Source of the DNA: Owenweeksia sp965214115
Lineage (GTDB): Bacteria > Bacteroidota > Bacteroidia > Flavobacteriales > Schleiferiaceae
Reading direction: 5' to 3'
Length of the DNA stretch: 64,000 bases
Assembly: GCA_965214115.1 (NCBI GenBank)
Contig: CBDCAU010000002.1
Coordinates: 186,001-250,000, forward strand
Part shown: piece after piece, positions 1 to 12,813 of the stretch
Numbering within the stretch: the first letter of the stretch is position 1
Layout: the number at the start of each line of letters is the position of its first letter
The notes under the pieces: generated by a model
Told to the model about the DNA's origin: nothing
The model's database searches: none
The model's input: only the letters and a program-made list of their open reading frames with translations
Translations under genes and position numbers: made by a program

Positions 1-1767
1 TTCCAGCTCAAAATCCAGCCGCTCTTTCAGTTCGGGCGAAATCTCGCCGTAGCGTTTTTTCGCGCCTTCATAGGTCAGATGTTTCAGATAATTGTTCTCG
101 CCCCGAATTCCTCCATCTGTCTCATCTTCAGCATCTTTGAATTCTTCAGGGATTTCAAACTTGGGTAATAAGACATCCTTTCGCAAGGAATAACTTTCGA
201 TTTTTTCGGCGATTTCGGCACTCGTAGAAATAGCTTCCGGCAAATCTGCAAAGATTTCCCGCATTTCTTCGGTATTCCGATAGTAAAAATTATCATTCGG
301 AAAACCGTAACGAAAACCGCGCCCGCGACCAATCGGCGTACTTTGAAATTCACCTTCTTTTACACATAATAAAATGTCGTGTGCATTCGCATCATTTTTA
401 TCTAAATAATAGACATTGTTAGAAGCCACATATTTGACATCGTATTTTTTACAAAATTTAATAAGCGTTTGATTCACAGCTTCATCCGCTTCCAATCCGT
501 GCCGTTGCAGTTGCACATAAAAATCATCACCAAACTGTTCTTTATACCATACAAAAGCCTCCTCGGCTTGCTTCTCTCCGACGTTCAAAATCAGCGATGG
601 AATTTCCCCATAATGATTGCCCGAAAGAGCTATCAAATCTTCCTTGTATTTTTCTAATAAATCTTTATCAATGCGAGGCACATAATAAAAACCATCCACA
701 AAAGCCGCCGAACTGAGCTTGGCAAGATTGTAATATCCCTTGCGATTTTTGGCTAAAAAAACTTGCTGAAAACCGTTGTCTTTTTGCGTTTTATCGGTAT
801 GATTTCGACATACATAAAATTCGCATCCTACAATCGGTTTTACGTCATTTTTCAATGCTTCTTCCACAAAAGAAAAAGCGCCGTATAAGTTGGCGTGGTC
901 GGTCATCGCCACGGCGGGCGAGTTATTTTCTTTCGCTTTGGCAATCAGGCCGGGAATGTCGCACGTAGCCTGTAAAATCGAATACTGCGTATGGACGTGC
1001 AAATGCACAAAAGGCGTGTCCGTCGCCACTTCCGCCGTTTCGCCATCTTGCTTTTTTTGGGATGACTCTTCGGCCAGTTTTTTCGCCAATTCTTTGAACG
1101 ACTGAACGTTCAAACCAATCGGCTGAATGGTGGTAGGGTTTTTAGCTGTAAAATCCTGACGGTCTTCGGGTGAAAAATGAAGCTTTTCATCTTTATAAAA
1201 ACGGATGCGAACCAACTCCAAAAACGCCCGCGAAGTGGCTTCCACATCGGCGGCGGCGTTGTGGGCTTCCGCAAATTTTTCGTTGAACAGCTTTTCATAC
1301 AACTCCTCCAGCTTGGGATATTTGAAGCCACCGCCCTTTCCGCCAGCCAGTTGCGTAAAATCCTTCGTCTCGGTGCTGGTATCAATGACGGGCATTTCCG
1401 CCAGCGAATTTTCCTGCCCCAGCCGCAAATATTCCGCCCCGAGAATATTGTTGTCAAAACCCACATTGTGGCCCACCAAAAACTCCGCTTTTTCCACCGC
1501 ACGGGAAAATTCCGCCATCGCCTCCTCAACCGGAACGCCATAGTTTTCAGCCACTTCCGTGGTGATGCCGTGGACTTTCGCCGCGTTGAACGGAATGTCA
1601 AAACCATCCGGTTTCACCACAAAATCCTTGGCCTCCACGAGGCTGCCGTCTTTATCGTGAAGCTGCCACGCAATCTGCACCGCGCGGGGCCAGTTGTCCA
1701 AATCAGAAAGCGGCGCATCATCGCGAATGGGAAGGCCGGTGGTCTCAGTATCGAAGATTAAAAACAT
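1..1767 (-). CDS. dnaE: DNA polymerase III alpha subunit with N-terminal DnaQ-type exonuclease (5' part; continues off the left edge)
   Basis: Replicative DNA polymerase catalytic subunit; only the first 589 codons lie in the window and the frame is open to base 1. Residues 1-190 form a DEDDh 3'-5' proofreading exonuclease: Exo I 'FDTETTG' at residues 5-11, Exo II 'GHNVGFDNN' near 99, Exo III 'HNAAADVEAT' near 169. After a charged linker the PHP domain starts near residue 254 with 'HLHVHTQYS' and 'MTDHANLYGAF', as in DnaE. The ATG at 1765-1767 is the only start directly before Exo I. Proofreading and polymerase are thus on one chain, an arrangement I recall from other Bacteroidota DnaE proteins. 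The polymerase palm is outside the window, so the DnaE assignment rests on the PHP domain and linker order. Confidence 0.93.
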   Translation of the reverse strand, partial: MFLIFDTETTGLPIRDDAPLSDLDNWPRAVQIAWQLHDKDGSLVEAKDFVVKPDGFDIPFNAAKVHGITTEVAENYGVPVEEAMAEFSRAVEKAEFLVGHNVGFDNNILGAEYLRLGQENSLAEMPVIDTSTETKDFTQLAGGKGGGFKYPKLEELYEKLFNEKFAEAHNAAADVEATSRAFLELVRIRFYKDEKLHFSPEDRQDFTAKNPTTIQPIGLNVQSFKELAKKLAEESSQKKQDGETAEVATDTPFVHLHVHTQYSILQATCDIPGLIAKAKENNSPAVAMTDHANLYGAFSFVEEALKNDVKPIVGCEFYVCRNHTDKTQKDNGFQQVFLAKNRKGYYNLAKLSSAAFVDGFYYVPRIDKDLLEKYKEDLIALSGNHYGEIPSLILNVGEKQAEEAFVWYKEQFGDDFYVQLQRHGLEADEAVNQTLIKFCKKYDVKYVASNNVYYLDKNDANAHDILLCVKEGEFQSTPIGRGRGFRYGFPNDNFYYRNTEEMREIFADLPEAISTSAEIAEKIESYSLRKDVLLPKFEIPEEFKDAEDETDGGIRGENNYLKHLTYEGAKKRYGEISPELKERLDFELE

Positions 1768-1918
1768 TGGAAATGAGGGAGTTGAAAGTTTTAAATTCAA
1801 TTTCTAAAATTAGAAAAATGAGGCGGCGAAAAAAGAGGTGTTGATAAGGATTGAAAAGTTGTTTTTGGTGATATTATAAAATCAAACGCCAAATTTTTGA
1901 CGGGTTTGATAGTGTGCC

Positions 1919-2124
1919 GTGCCGTTGGCACTCATCCAATCGCCGCCAACCTTTAGACCCCAATCATACGATTGGGGCTATCAATATATCGTGCCTTCGG
2001 CACTATTTCAAACGTGAAAATTCCAATTTTGGAAAAGTCCGCCGCGGCGGACGCCATATTGATAGCCCCACACGTGAGTGTAGGGAAATTTGTGATAGGC
2101 AAGTTCGCGGAGTGCTAAAGGCAC
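1919..2124. repeat. Dispersed composite repeat A, copy 1 (series of hairpins)
   Basis: Begins with the hairpin GTGCCGTTGGCAC and ends with GTGCTAAAGGCAC. Between them lie CCCCAATC...GATTGGGG followed by CTATCAATAT, another GTGCCTTCGGCAC hairpin, the palindrome GTCCGCCGCGGCGGAC, and TTGATAGCCCC. The same modules recur in the same order at 21974-22161 with different hairpin bases. It fills most of the 439-base gap between dnaE and the STAS-like gene. No open reading frame in it looks real. Confidence 0.7.
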
Positions 2125-2206
2125 GGCACTATTTTCAAGATGATTCTATTTTTCCAAAAACATCTTCTTTTTTACGGTGTTTCAATTCTCAAAGTATCCT
2201 TCAAAT

Positions 2207-2581
2207 ATGACCTCCAAAATCCATTTCCCCGACGAAAACATCGTAGGCATCGAAGTGAGCGGCAAGTTGAGCAAGCCCTCCTTCGTGCAGATGATGCAGC
2301 GTATCATCCCCGAAACCAACACGCCGCCCCACTTCAATATTTACATTGAAGTGAAAAATTTTGACGGCCTCGACTGGGAAGTGGTGTGGGACAGTTTGAA
2401 ATACGCCATTTCCGAGGGCGGCAAATATTTCAAAAAAGTGGATAAAATCGCCTTTGTGGCGGATAAGGGTTGGCTGCGGTTTTTGGCCTCCGCCGAGTAT
2501 AAATTGATTCCGGCGATTGAATTGAAATCGTTTGAGTTTTCAGAGAAGGAGGAGGCGAAAAGGTGGTTGCGGGAAGGGTGA
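2207..2581 (+). CDS. SpoIIAA-like / STAS-fold family protein
   Basis: A 124-residue soluble protein. The pattern fits the SpoIIAA-like (STAS/SEC14-type) family: an early 'IVGIEVSGKLSKPSF' strand-turn-helix, a central 'IEVKNFDGLDWEVVWDSLKY' block, then 'KVDKIAFVADKGWLRFL' and a C-terminal 'EEAKRWLREG' helix. Family members of about 120 residues are thought to bind small or lipophilic ligands or act in regulation; no function can be assigned here. The ATG at 2207 is preferred over an in-frame ATG at 2177 because the family begins close to the 'GIEVSG' strand. It is a single gene, downstream of repeat A and convergent with ppiD. Confidence 0.78.
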   Translation: MTSKIHFPDENIVGIEVSGKLSKPSFVQMMQRIIPETNTPPHFNIYIEVKNFDGLDWEVVWDSLKYAISEGGKYFKKVDKIAFVADKGWLRFLASAEYKLIPAIELKSFEFSEKEEAKRWLREG

Positions 2582-2619
2582 ATTTTTTGGATGGTTTTGA
2601 TACTACATTTCATATTATT

Positions 2620-2640
2620 AATTCTGTTTAAAACAGAATT
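2620..2640. other. 21-nt perfect palindrome after the STAS-like gene
   Basis: AATTCTGTTT-A-AAACAGAATT, 39 nt after the stop of the upstream gene. It could fold as a weak AT-rich hairpin or be a dyad binding site. No T-tract follows on the plus strand, so a standard intrinsic terminator is not supported. Confidence 0.35.
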
Positions 2641-2673
2641 TCTCAGACCGGCAAATTTCTAAACAAACTGCAT

Positions 2674-2709
2674 AAAAAAACCTGTCAGGAGCAAGAAACC
2701 TGACAGGTT
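2674..2709 (-). terminator. Rho-independent terminator of ppiD
   Basis: Inverted repeat AACCTGTCAGG / CCTGACAGGTT (11-bp stem, 9-nt loop), followed in the minus direction by seven Ts (plus-strand A-tract 2674-2680). It lies 50 nt past the ppiD stop. Confidence 0.88.
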
Positions 2710-2758
2710 GGCAATATCGAATCGCTGACTTTTAAGATACTTTCAGCGAAAAGTTTTT

Positions 2759-4948
2759 CTAATAAAACCGCGCCCGGCGGTCGTCAATTTTCGCTTTTTC
2801 TTTCAACGAATTATACACTTGGCTGGGGACGCGGCCACGGGTGGTTTGCACCAAAGTGTTGGCCTCATCGCCGGGGTTGGGCAGTTCCGGCGCGGGGTTG
2901 CGGCTCAGCACGGAAATTACGAACACGCCGTTCTCGCCTTTGAGCGGGCCCGTCAGTTGGTTCGGCTTTGCGTTGGCGATGGCGCCCACCACGCGTGGCT
3001 CGCTGCCGATACCGGCGATGGTGTTGTTTTTAAACGAAAACGCCTGCTCCACCACCGTCAAGCCCATCGCACTGGCCACGGCCTCAATGTCGGATTTGCC
3101 TTGCATTGCCTCACGAAAATCCTCCATAAATTTCTCGGCTTTTTTGTCTTTTATCACCAGCGGGCGGATTTCTTCCTTCACGCTCTCGAAGCTGCGGTGG
3201 CCGTCCTTGTTTTGCCCTGTCAGCACGGTTACCACATAGCTATCGTTGCCGTTGTTGAACAATTGGATATCGCCGCGCTCCACGTCCTCGTTGTCCGCGC
3301 CGATGCCGTTGGCCCATTTTACGATGGGCCGACTGGCGCCCAAGCCGGGGATCTGCTCGTCAAATTTTTTCAGGTTGGTGGCGGGGCGCGGGCTGTAACC
3401 TTTGGCCTCGGCCTTGGCGGCAAAATCATCCACGCCGGAAACGCTGGCGGCAAACTGGCTGGCCTCGGCATAAATCAAGTCCAAGGTTTCTTCGCTGGGC
3501 GTCACTTCGCGGGCAATGTTCAGCAGTTTCAGCGCAGGAACGCCGCCGGCTTGATCCAGTATTTCTATGATGTGAAAACCAAACTGGCTGTACACCAAGC
3601 CAATGTTGCCCACCTCGTTGCGAAACACAAAATTGCCGAAAGGCCGCACCATCGACCGGTCGTTGAACCAACCCAAGTCGCCGCCCTTCGCCCCCGATCC
3701 GGGATCGTCCGATACTTGGCGCGCCAACGCGGCAAAACGCGCCGTGTCATTTTTTACAATTTTTAAGAGACTGTCCGCCAGTTCTTTGGCTTGCTGCGGA
3801 GTGCGCTCGGCGTTGCCATTTTGCAAACCTTGAAACGAAATCAAGATGTGCCGCGCCTTGGCCGAATCCGGCAGTTCTCTTTTGTCCAATATTTTGGTGA
3901 GGCGGAAAAAATTACCGTCTTCGTAAGGGCCGTGCACATAGCCCACTTCCCGCTCAAAAAGGGCGGAATCCAAGCCGGGTGGCAACTGTCCTTTTTTATA
4001 ATAATCAGGGCGCACAGGCTCGTCAGACCGCGCCGAGGCGTAAAGCGAATCGTCTTCCGATTCCGCGAAGGACATCACCGTGTCCATCCTGCCCTTGCGG
4101 CCTTCCAAGTATTGGGTTTTCATAAACCGGCCCAGCTCGGCGCGGAAGCTGTCCTTGTCTTTCTCGGATGGCTGAATGGTAAAATTGACGTACTGAATAT
4201 CGGCCGATTCCTCGGCTTCGTATTTCTTCTTGTTCTTTTTGTAATAGTCGCGCAGTTCGCCATCGCTCACCTGCACGGAAGTGTCGCCATCGTTGAATTC
4301 TTTCACCACCATCTTGGCCTGGGTGCTGGCGTTGCTGCGCTGGTGCAGTGCCTGCGCCATTCCCTTGGGCACGTACAGCCCTTTTTGGATGGCAATGTTG
4401 TACTTGTTTTGCAAGGTTTGCTGGCGCGTGCCTTTTTCAAAATTGACCCATTGCTCATAAACATCGGCCGCTTGCTGGTCGGCCCCGCGGTTGTCGCGCA
4501 GGTTCACCAAATATTGCTGAAAAGCCGCCTCGTTGAACTGCCCGTTTGACCCTTGGAAGGCGGGCGCACTTTGGATGTTCGGGTTTTGCTTCAATCGCTG
4601 GTACAGCTCGTCGGTGGTCACTTTGAAGCCCAGCTTGTCGTACTGCTCGCTCATAATTTCCTCGCGGACATATTCCAGCCACACGCGGTCGGCCAGTTGC
4701 TTTTGGGAAATGTTGCGCGCCTGCTCTGGGTTTTGCTGCTCGATCAGCGCTTGCTGCTCAGCCATCATCGTGGAAAATTCGGGGGATTCCACCGTGCGGC
4801 CATTCACGCGGCCCACCGTGTTCACATCGCCCCTGAAAATGGAATTGCCCGAACTGAGCAGATCCGTCAAAATAAATCCCAGCAAAGCGATACCAATCAC
4901 AATGAGCAAAAGCCCTGACCGCCTGCGGATTTTCTCTAAAGTCGCCAT
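2759..4948 (-). CDS. ppiD: Peptidyl-prolyl cis-trans isomerase, SurA/PpiD type
   Basis: A 729-residue membrane-anchored periplasmic folding factor. Residues 1-11 are basic ('MATLEKIRRRSG'), followed by one hydrophobic helix (about 12-32), giving PpiD topology with the bulk in the periplasm. A SurA_N-type chaperone region follows, then a parvulin domain starting near residue 365 ('AKARHILISFQG', with 'GGDLGWFNDRSMV' and 'FGFHIIEILD'). A second, degenerate parvulin-like part occupies the C-terminus. Length matches Bacteroidota PpiD homologues. It would assist folding of secreted and outer-membrane proteins. It has its own terminator at 2674-2709. Confidence 0.92.
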   Translation of the reverse strand: MATLEKIRRRSGLLLIVIGIALLGFILTDLLSSGNSIFRGDVNTVGRVNGRTVESPEFSTMMAEQQALIEQQNPEQARNISQKQLADRVWLEYVREEIMSEQYDKLGFKVTTDELYQRLKQNPNIQSAPAFQGSNGQFNEAAFQQYLVNLRDNRGADQQAADVYEQWVNFEKGTRQQTLQNKYNIAIQKGLYVPKGMAQALHQRSNASTQAKMVVKEFNDGDTSVQVSDGELRDYYKKNKKKYEAEESADIQYVNFTIQPSEKDKDSFRAELGRFMKTQYLEGRKGRMDTVMSFAESEDDSLYASARSDEPVRPDYYKKGQLPPGLDSALFEREVGYVHGPYEDGNFFRLTKILDKRELPDSAKARHILISFQGLQNGNAERTPQQAKELADSLLKIVKNDTARFAALARQVSDDPGSGAKGGDLGWFNDRSMVRPFGNFVFRNEVGNIGLVYSQFGFHIIEILDQAGGVPALKLLNIAREVTPSEETLDLIYAEASQFAASVSGVDDFAAKAEAKGYSPRPATNLKKFDEQIPGLGASRPIVKWANGIGADNEDVERGDIQLFNNGNDSYVVTVLTGQNKDGHRSFESVKEEIRPLVIKDKKAEKFMEDFREAMQGKSDIEAVASAMGLTVVEQAFSFKNNTIAGIGSEPRVVGAIANAKPNQLTGPLKGENGVFVISVLSRNPAPELPNPGDEANTLVQTTRGRVPSQVYNSLKEKAKIDDRRARFY

Positions 4949-5029
4949 CTTTTTTTCGTTAAAATTTTGAGGCTGCGAATATAGGGATTAGAGGCGTTCG
5001 GGAATGGCCGTTGCGAAGGCTGATTTTTC

Positions 5030-7233
5030 TCAGCGGAAAAGACTCAAATGGCCACGGTGGCTTTCGCCAAAAATCTCCAAAACGTAGAAGTACGTGCCGC
5101 TGGCCAACTCGCCGCCGTCCCAGCAATCATCTGGATTTTCCGTGGTAAATACTTGTCGGCCCCAGCGGTTGTACACCGCCAATGAAAAACAACCCTGCGC
5201 ACTCGGCGCATCGATTTGAAAGCAGTCGTTCACCCCGTCGCTGTTGGGGGTAAACACGTTGGGGATGCTAAAATCATTGGTGGAATCCGGCCGCTCCCCC
5301 ACCTCCGTTACCGTAGCGGAGCATTTCCCGATGCCCACCGTCAGGCTCACATTCAATGGCCCGCTCTCACCGATTTTCACTTCCAGCGGGTTTCCGCTGG
5401 GAAGAATCTCGCCGTTCAGCCGCCATTCGTAGCTTTCAAAAGCTTGGTTACTTTAGCTTAAAAAAAGCGTCGAAGTTTCGCAACTGCTTTCCACCCGCGC
5501 GGAGATTTCAGGCGCGGGTAATTCGATAACCTTGATGTCGAGGCTGTCGCCGCGCATCTTGCCAAAACAGCCGCCCGCCAAGTTGTGCGCGCCCAGGATG
5601 AAATTCCCGCCCTCTTCGTATCGAAAAATAAGCGTGTCCGGCAGATGGTTTTCGATGGATTGGAAAGCCGTATCGCCGCCCCCGCTTTGCCACTGCCAAT
5701 CTATAAAACGGTAGCGCGGTGGCACCACCCGCACGCTGTCGCCCGCGCACAGTTCCACTTCTCCTCCCGCAAAAGGCTGGAACGTCTCGCCCGTCACGGA
5801 ATATTGGAAAACCGTATCCTCCGCCTCGGACACGGGCAAACCAGGTAGGGTGAAGGCATACGCCTCGCCGGAGTCTTGCTGATTTTGGGTGCCTGTAAGA
5901 TTGTAATGCACTCCATAGTGATAGCCGATAAAGCCACCGGGGTTTTTGATAAGGTGTTGCCCGCTGTCGATTCGCGCGTAGGCGTAGGCCATCGTACTGT
6001 CCGCCGCATACGGCTTGAATCCCAAATTTTGCCAAGGCTGACCATTATGGGTAAAGTTCATCGTGTCGGTTACGGGGCAGATGAGGTTGACGTAGTGGGA
6101 ATCCACTACCTGGGTAATAGCAGTGCTAAAAAAACTCTGCTGTATAAAATTATTTTCGTTTTGCAGAAACCACTGAAGCCCACTATAAACTAATTGCTGC
6201 GGTAGAGGAGTGTCGACGGCAGCATAAGCCATTGAAGTTTGCGTAGCCAAAATAGGCTTGTCAGAACGGATAACCATAGGCTGGAGGGTGCAGGTATCGT
6301 AGTGCTCATTGTAATCTAACGAAATCGTATGACCGTTCTCAAACTGTACCTGGGTATCATCCTTCGTAGCCAAAAGATTTATCTGCACGAAACGATCAAT
6401 TTGATTGGCGTATGGGGTAATGTAGAATCGCCGCCCAGCCTTGGAAGTATCTGGAAAAGCAAATGTGATTGTACCAAAGTTTTCATAAAAATAGGATGAA
6501 ATCTGGGAATAATTGCTACACGGACGAGAATCAGCGCTACTAATTTGATTTACAATTAACGAGAAAGGTTTTAAACCAGATATAATACTCCCATCACGAT
6601 AGTCTGGATGATAAGCGCTAAATTCTTGAAAGGTATGAAAGGGTGGCAAAACTACAGATGAGTCAGGTCCAAAGTTATATTCGCTGCTTCCTGCCGGAAT
6701 ATCATAGTGAATAGTATTACCACCATTATGATTTGCCACTAATGTGGCCATCTCCCCAGGCCTATATTGATCTAATAATTGGTATTGAGCAGCAGATTTT
6801 TCCACGGGTATAGAAAAAAAATGACTGTTTCCAAACCAAACTTGAATACCAGTAGCTGAGGGCTTATGATTAACCTCTTCCATAAAAACAACCAAAGGCT
6901 TTAATGCTTTAATCACCAACGTATGAGGGCCAATTAATTCATTATTCTTAAAAACAGAATCTCGGCTTTGATTAAGGATGGTGTCCGGTGAAAGCCTAAA
7001 AACTTCACCTTTCTGTAGACACCTAAAAGAAGAAGTGCTATCAAAGGGATTTATAATTTCAACATAATTAACCTCTTGAGTGAATAGGCTAAAATGTACT
7101 GTGTCCTTGAAGTATAGAAAATATGCGGGCACCACAAAGTGATGCCCGCTAAACCAATCCTCTTGTGCCGCCATTCTTTGAGTCGTCAGCAGACTACTAC
7201 ATAGTACCGCCCACAGAACGAACCTACCCAGTA

Positions 7234-7237
<4 letters not shown>
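5030..7237 (-). pseudogene. Secreted IgGFc-binding-domain protein with CHU_C C-terminus, interrupted by one in-frame stop
   Basis: A signal peptide (residues 1-24, ending 'RMAAQ') is followed by a region resembling the IgGFc_binding domain ('FYITPYANQIDRFVQINLLA', 'MVIRSDKPILATQTSMAY') and an Ig-like segment. Translation stops at TAA 5453-5455 after 'SCETSTLFLS'. The same frame then continues without further stops ('SNQAFESYEWRLNGEI') into a complete gliding/CHU_C type B sorting domain ('NVFTPNSDGVNDCF', 'YNRWGRQVFTT', 'SGTYFYVLEI'). One base change restores a single product of about 735 residues. As read, the protein would lack its type IX secretion signal. The start overlaps the stop of the upstream surface gene (ATGA, 7234-7237). 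A sequence error is possible. Confidence 0.8.
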
Positions 7238-10475
<3,238 letters not shown>

Positions 10476-10661
10476 TTGGATATTTGTTTTTGAATGAGGG
10501 GCGAATGTAAGGAAAATCTTGTAAGAAAATATTCTCAAAATCAAATCATAACAATTTCATAACATTAAATACTATGGACACTATCTTCTGACCGAAATCC
10601 AAGAGCCTCAAACTTAAAGGACTATCCTACAGAAATTATCAATACTATTTTCCGTCCTATA

Positions 10662-11915
10662 TCACTCCCCCCTCACCTTCACCCGCACCACTTCTATCCG
10701 CGCGTTGCTCACCTCGGATATTTTGAACAGGTAATCTTCTAGCGCCACCTCGGCGCCCTTCTCGGGGATGCTCTCGGTGAGGTGCAGGATGAGGCCGCCC
10801 AGCGTGTTGTAATTTTCACTTTCGGGCAGTTTCAGGTTGTATTTTTCGTTGAGGTAATCAATCTCTTGGCGGGCGGAAAAGCGGAACTCGGCATCGGAGA
10901 TTTTTTCTTCGAGATGTTCGTCCGTGTCGTGCTCGTCGTCGATTTCGCCGAAGAGTTCTTCCACCACGTCCTCGATGGTGATCAGGCCGCTGGTGCCGCC
11001 GAATTCGTCCAGCACCACGGCGATGCTTTGCCGCTCGCGGGTAAGCAGGTTCAGCACTTCCATCGCGCCCATACTCTCGGGCACAAAACTGACCGGACGC
11101 AAAATGCTGCGGATGTTTTCCGGTTTTTTGAACAGCTCGAAACTATGCACATAGCCGATGATGTTGTCCACGCTTTCGTTGTAAATCAAGACTTTGGAAA
11201 GCCCCGTTTCCACGAAAATCATTTTCAGTTTTTCGATGTTTTCTCCCACTTCCACCGCCTCGATTTCCGTGCGCGGCACCATAAACTCGCGCGCCTTCTG
11301 CCCGCTAAAACCCAAGGCGTTCCTGAAAATCTGGATTTCCGGCTCCTCCTCTTCTTCATCCACGGAAGATTCCGTGCGCTCGCGGATGTAATTATCTAAA
11401 TCCACTTTATTGAAAGCTTCCGAAATTTCCTCGGGCTTGGCGCGAAAAATATATTTCAAGACAAAATTGCTGATGCCCATAATCAGCGCCACGATCGGCC
11501 ACAGCAAAATGTGGAACAGGTAGCTGGGCAGCGCAAAAAATTCCAGCAAACGGTTGGAATGAGTGTTGAAAATGGCCTTGGGCAAAAACTCGGCGGTAAT
11601 CAAAATGATGATGGTGCTGATGATGGTCTGCACCAAAAGCAGAACATATTCATTGCCAAAGAAATCCAGATAGGGTTCCAGCACTTCCGGCATAAAAATG
11701 CCATACACCACCAAGGCAATGTTATTGCCCACCAGCATCGTGGCGATGAAATGCGCGGGGTTTTTCACCAAAAAACTGAGGAGGCGGAAAGCGAAATTCC
11801 CCTTCTTGTTTTCGATTTCGATGTGAAAGCGGTTGGAAGAAACGAACGCAATCTCGATCCCCGAAAAGAAGGCGGAGAAAAGGATGGAACCCAAGATGAT
11901 GGCGAGGAGTGTCAA
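10662..11915 (-). CDS. CNNM/CorC (hemolysin C) family membrane protein with CBS pair
   Basis: 417 residues. Residues 1-150 are a DUF21/CNNM transmembrane domain ('FSAFFSGIEIAFVSSNRF' at the start, several hydrophobic helices). A CBS pair follows at about 200-320 ('VPRTEIEAVEV', 'SKVLIYNESVDNIIGYVH', 'VVLDEFGGTSGLITIEDVVEELFGEI'), then a CorC_HlyC domain near 340-417. The family takes part in Mg2+/Co2+ homeostasis; GldE of gliding bacteria is a relative, so either role is possible. The start is a TTG overlapping the stop of the small gene upstream, which implies translational coupling in an operon with lptC. Confidence 0.9.
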   Translation of the reverse strand: MTLLAIILGSILFSAFFSGIEIAFVSSNRFHIEIENKKGNFAFRLLSFLVKNPAHFIATMLVGNNIALVVYGIFMPEVLEPYLDFFGNEYVLLLVQTIISTIIILITAEFLPKAIFNTHSNRLLEFFALPSYLFHILLWPIVALIMGISNFVLKYIFRAKPEEISEAFNKVDLDNYIRERTESSVDEEEEEPEIQIFRNALGFSGQKAREFMVPRTEIEAVEVGENIEKLKMIFVETGLSKVLIYNESVDNIIGYVHSFELFKKPENIRSILRPVSFVPESMGAMEVLNLLTRERQSIAVVLDEFGGTSGLITIEDVVEELFGEIDDEHDTDEHLEEKISDAEFRFSARQEIDYLNEKYNLKLPESENYNTLGGLILHLTESIPEKGAEVALEDYLFKISEVSNARIEVVRVKVRGE

Positions 11916-12121
11916 GCGCGGGTATCTTTTTCAAGTTGGCGCCTTTCGTAGGCGCGGCGCTGCTTACGCCGCACAAAAAACATCACTATCGCCAAAATCA
12001 TAAAGCCGAGGAAAATCCAAAAAGACTTGTCGGTACTGGGCCAGCGGCGGAACAGTTCGACCGCCGAAATGACGGAGACCACGATCCACGCCACTTCCAC
12101 GAATCTAAGCATCTTCTTCAT
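11912..12121 (-). CDS. Small two-helix membrane protein between lptC and the CNNM gene
   Basis: About 69 residues from ATG 12121, with two hydrophobic segments ('VEVAWIVVSVISAVELF' and 'FWIFLGFMILAIVMFFV') and a strongly basic C-terminus ('RRKQRRAYERRQLEK'). Its 5' end overlaps the lptC stop by 17 bases and its stop overlaps the next start, so it is firmly inside the operon. I recall unnamed genes of this size at this position in other Bacteroidota. No function is known to me. Confidence 0.7.
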   Translation of the reverse strand: MKKMLRFVEVAWIVVSVISAVELFRRWPSTDKSFWIFLGFMILAIVMFFVRRKQRRAYERRQLEKDTRA

Positions 12122-12755
12122 CGTCGATAGCAATTTGTCCGGTTACTTTTTTTACGGTCCATTCGTTGAAATCTTGGTCGGCTTCAAAACCTTCGCCCAT
12201 TATAATTTCTTTTTCGGTGGTCATTTTCACGAACACGTCCGACCAAATCCGCTCTTTGTTCTCGTCCCAAAACAGTTCCTCGGTGTTCAATTGTTCGCCC
12301 TTGTCGTTTACTACCACCACGTTTCCCTTGGCGTGCCACAGGTTTTTTTGGGTGAATTGGGTGGCGGAATTGGCGCGCATCCGCGAGTTTTCGTCTCCAA
12401 AGCTATCGAAAAATTTTACGTCGAGCCCTTTCGGGAAACGCCGCTCCGGCTCTTCCAACTGTGGATAACTTTCCGCCACGGGCGCCTGGAGTTGCAGGCG
12501 CACAAAAGCACTGTCGGAATACGTCAGCACCAAATCTTCCTGCACTTCCAGCGGGATTTCTTCCGCATCGGAGAAATTGGCGACTTCCTTGGGGTCGTTC
12601 GCGCAAGCAGCCAAAAGCGAGGCGGCGAAAAGTACTTTGAAAAAATTGTTCAATGTTCCGTGTTTCAAGTTCCGTGTTTCGCGCGGGACGACCTTGACAG
12701 GTTTTCTTGAACCTGCAAGGTCTGGAAACGTGAAGTTTAATGTTTCGTGTTTCAA
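12105..12755 (-). CDS. lptC: LPS export ABC transporter periplasmic protein LptC
   Basis: LptC bridges the inner-membrane LptB2FG transporter to LptA in lipopolysaccharide export. The region after the lipobox 'LLAAC' fits LptC: 'GLDVKFFDSFGDENSRMRAN', 'NLWHAKGNVVVVNDKGEQLN', 'EELFWDENKERIWSD', then a beta-strand repeat pattern. The first 34 codons from ATG 12755 are made of the repeat C sequence and are unlike a signal peptide. A TTG at 12653, directly before 'NNFFKVLFAASLLAAC', gives a normal lipoprotein signal and is the more likely start. Downstream are the small membrane gene and the CNNM gene. Confidence 0.85.
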   Translation of the reverse strand: MKHETLNFTFPDLAGSRKPVKVVPRETRNLKHGTLNNFFKVLFAASLLAACANDPKEVANFSDAEEIPLEVQEDLVLTYSDSAFVRLQLQAPVAESYPQLEEPERRFPKGLDVKFFDSFGDENSRMRANSATQFTQKNLWHAKGNVVVVNDKGEQLNTEELFWDENKERIWSDVFVKMTTEKEIIMGEGFEADQDFNEWTVKKVTGQIAIDDEEDA

Positions 12756-12813
12756 GTTCCGTGTTCCGCACGAGACGACCTTGACAGGTTTTCTTCAACC
12801 TGCAAGGTCTGGA
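12652..12813. repeat. Tandem pair of 75-bp direct repeats (repeat C)
   Basis: Two copies, 12652-12726 and 12739-12813, about 92% alike by eye. Each carries 'GTTTCAAGTTCCGTGTT' and the imperfect palindrome ACCTTGACAGGTT...AACCTGCAAGGT. The first copy reaches into the 5' end of lptC. A shorter dyad of similar type (CCTGTCAGG/CCTGACAGG) occurs in the ppiD terminator. Confidence 0.85.

Noticed and set aside
12652..12813. Two 75-bp repeats as a CRISPR fragment
   Set aside because: The interval is only 12 bp, no third unit exists and no cas genes are present.
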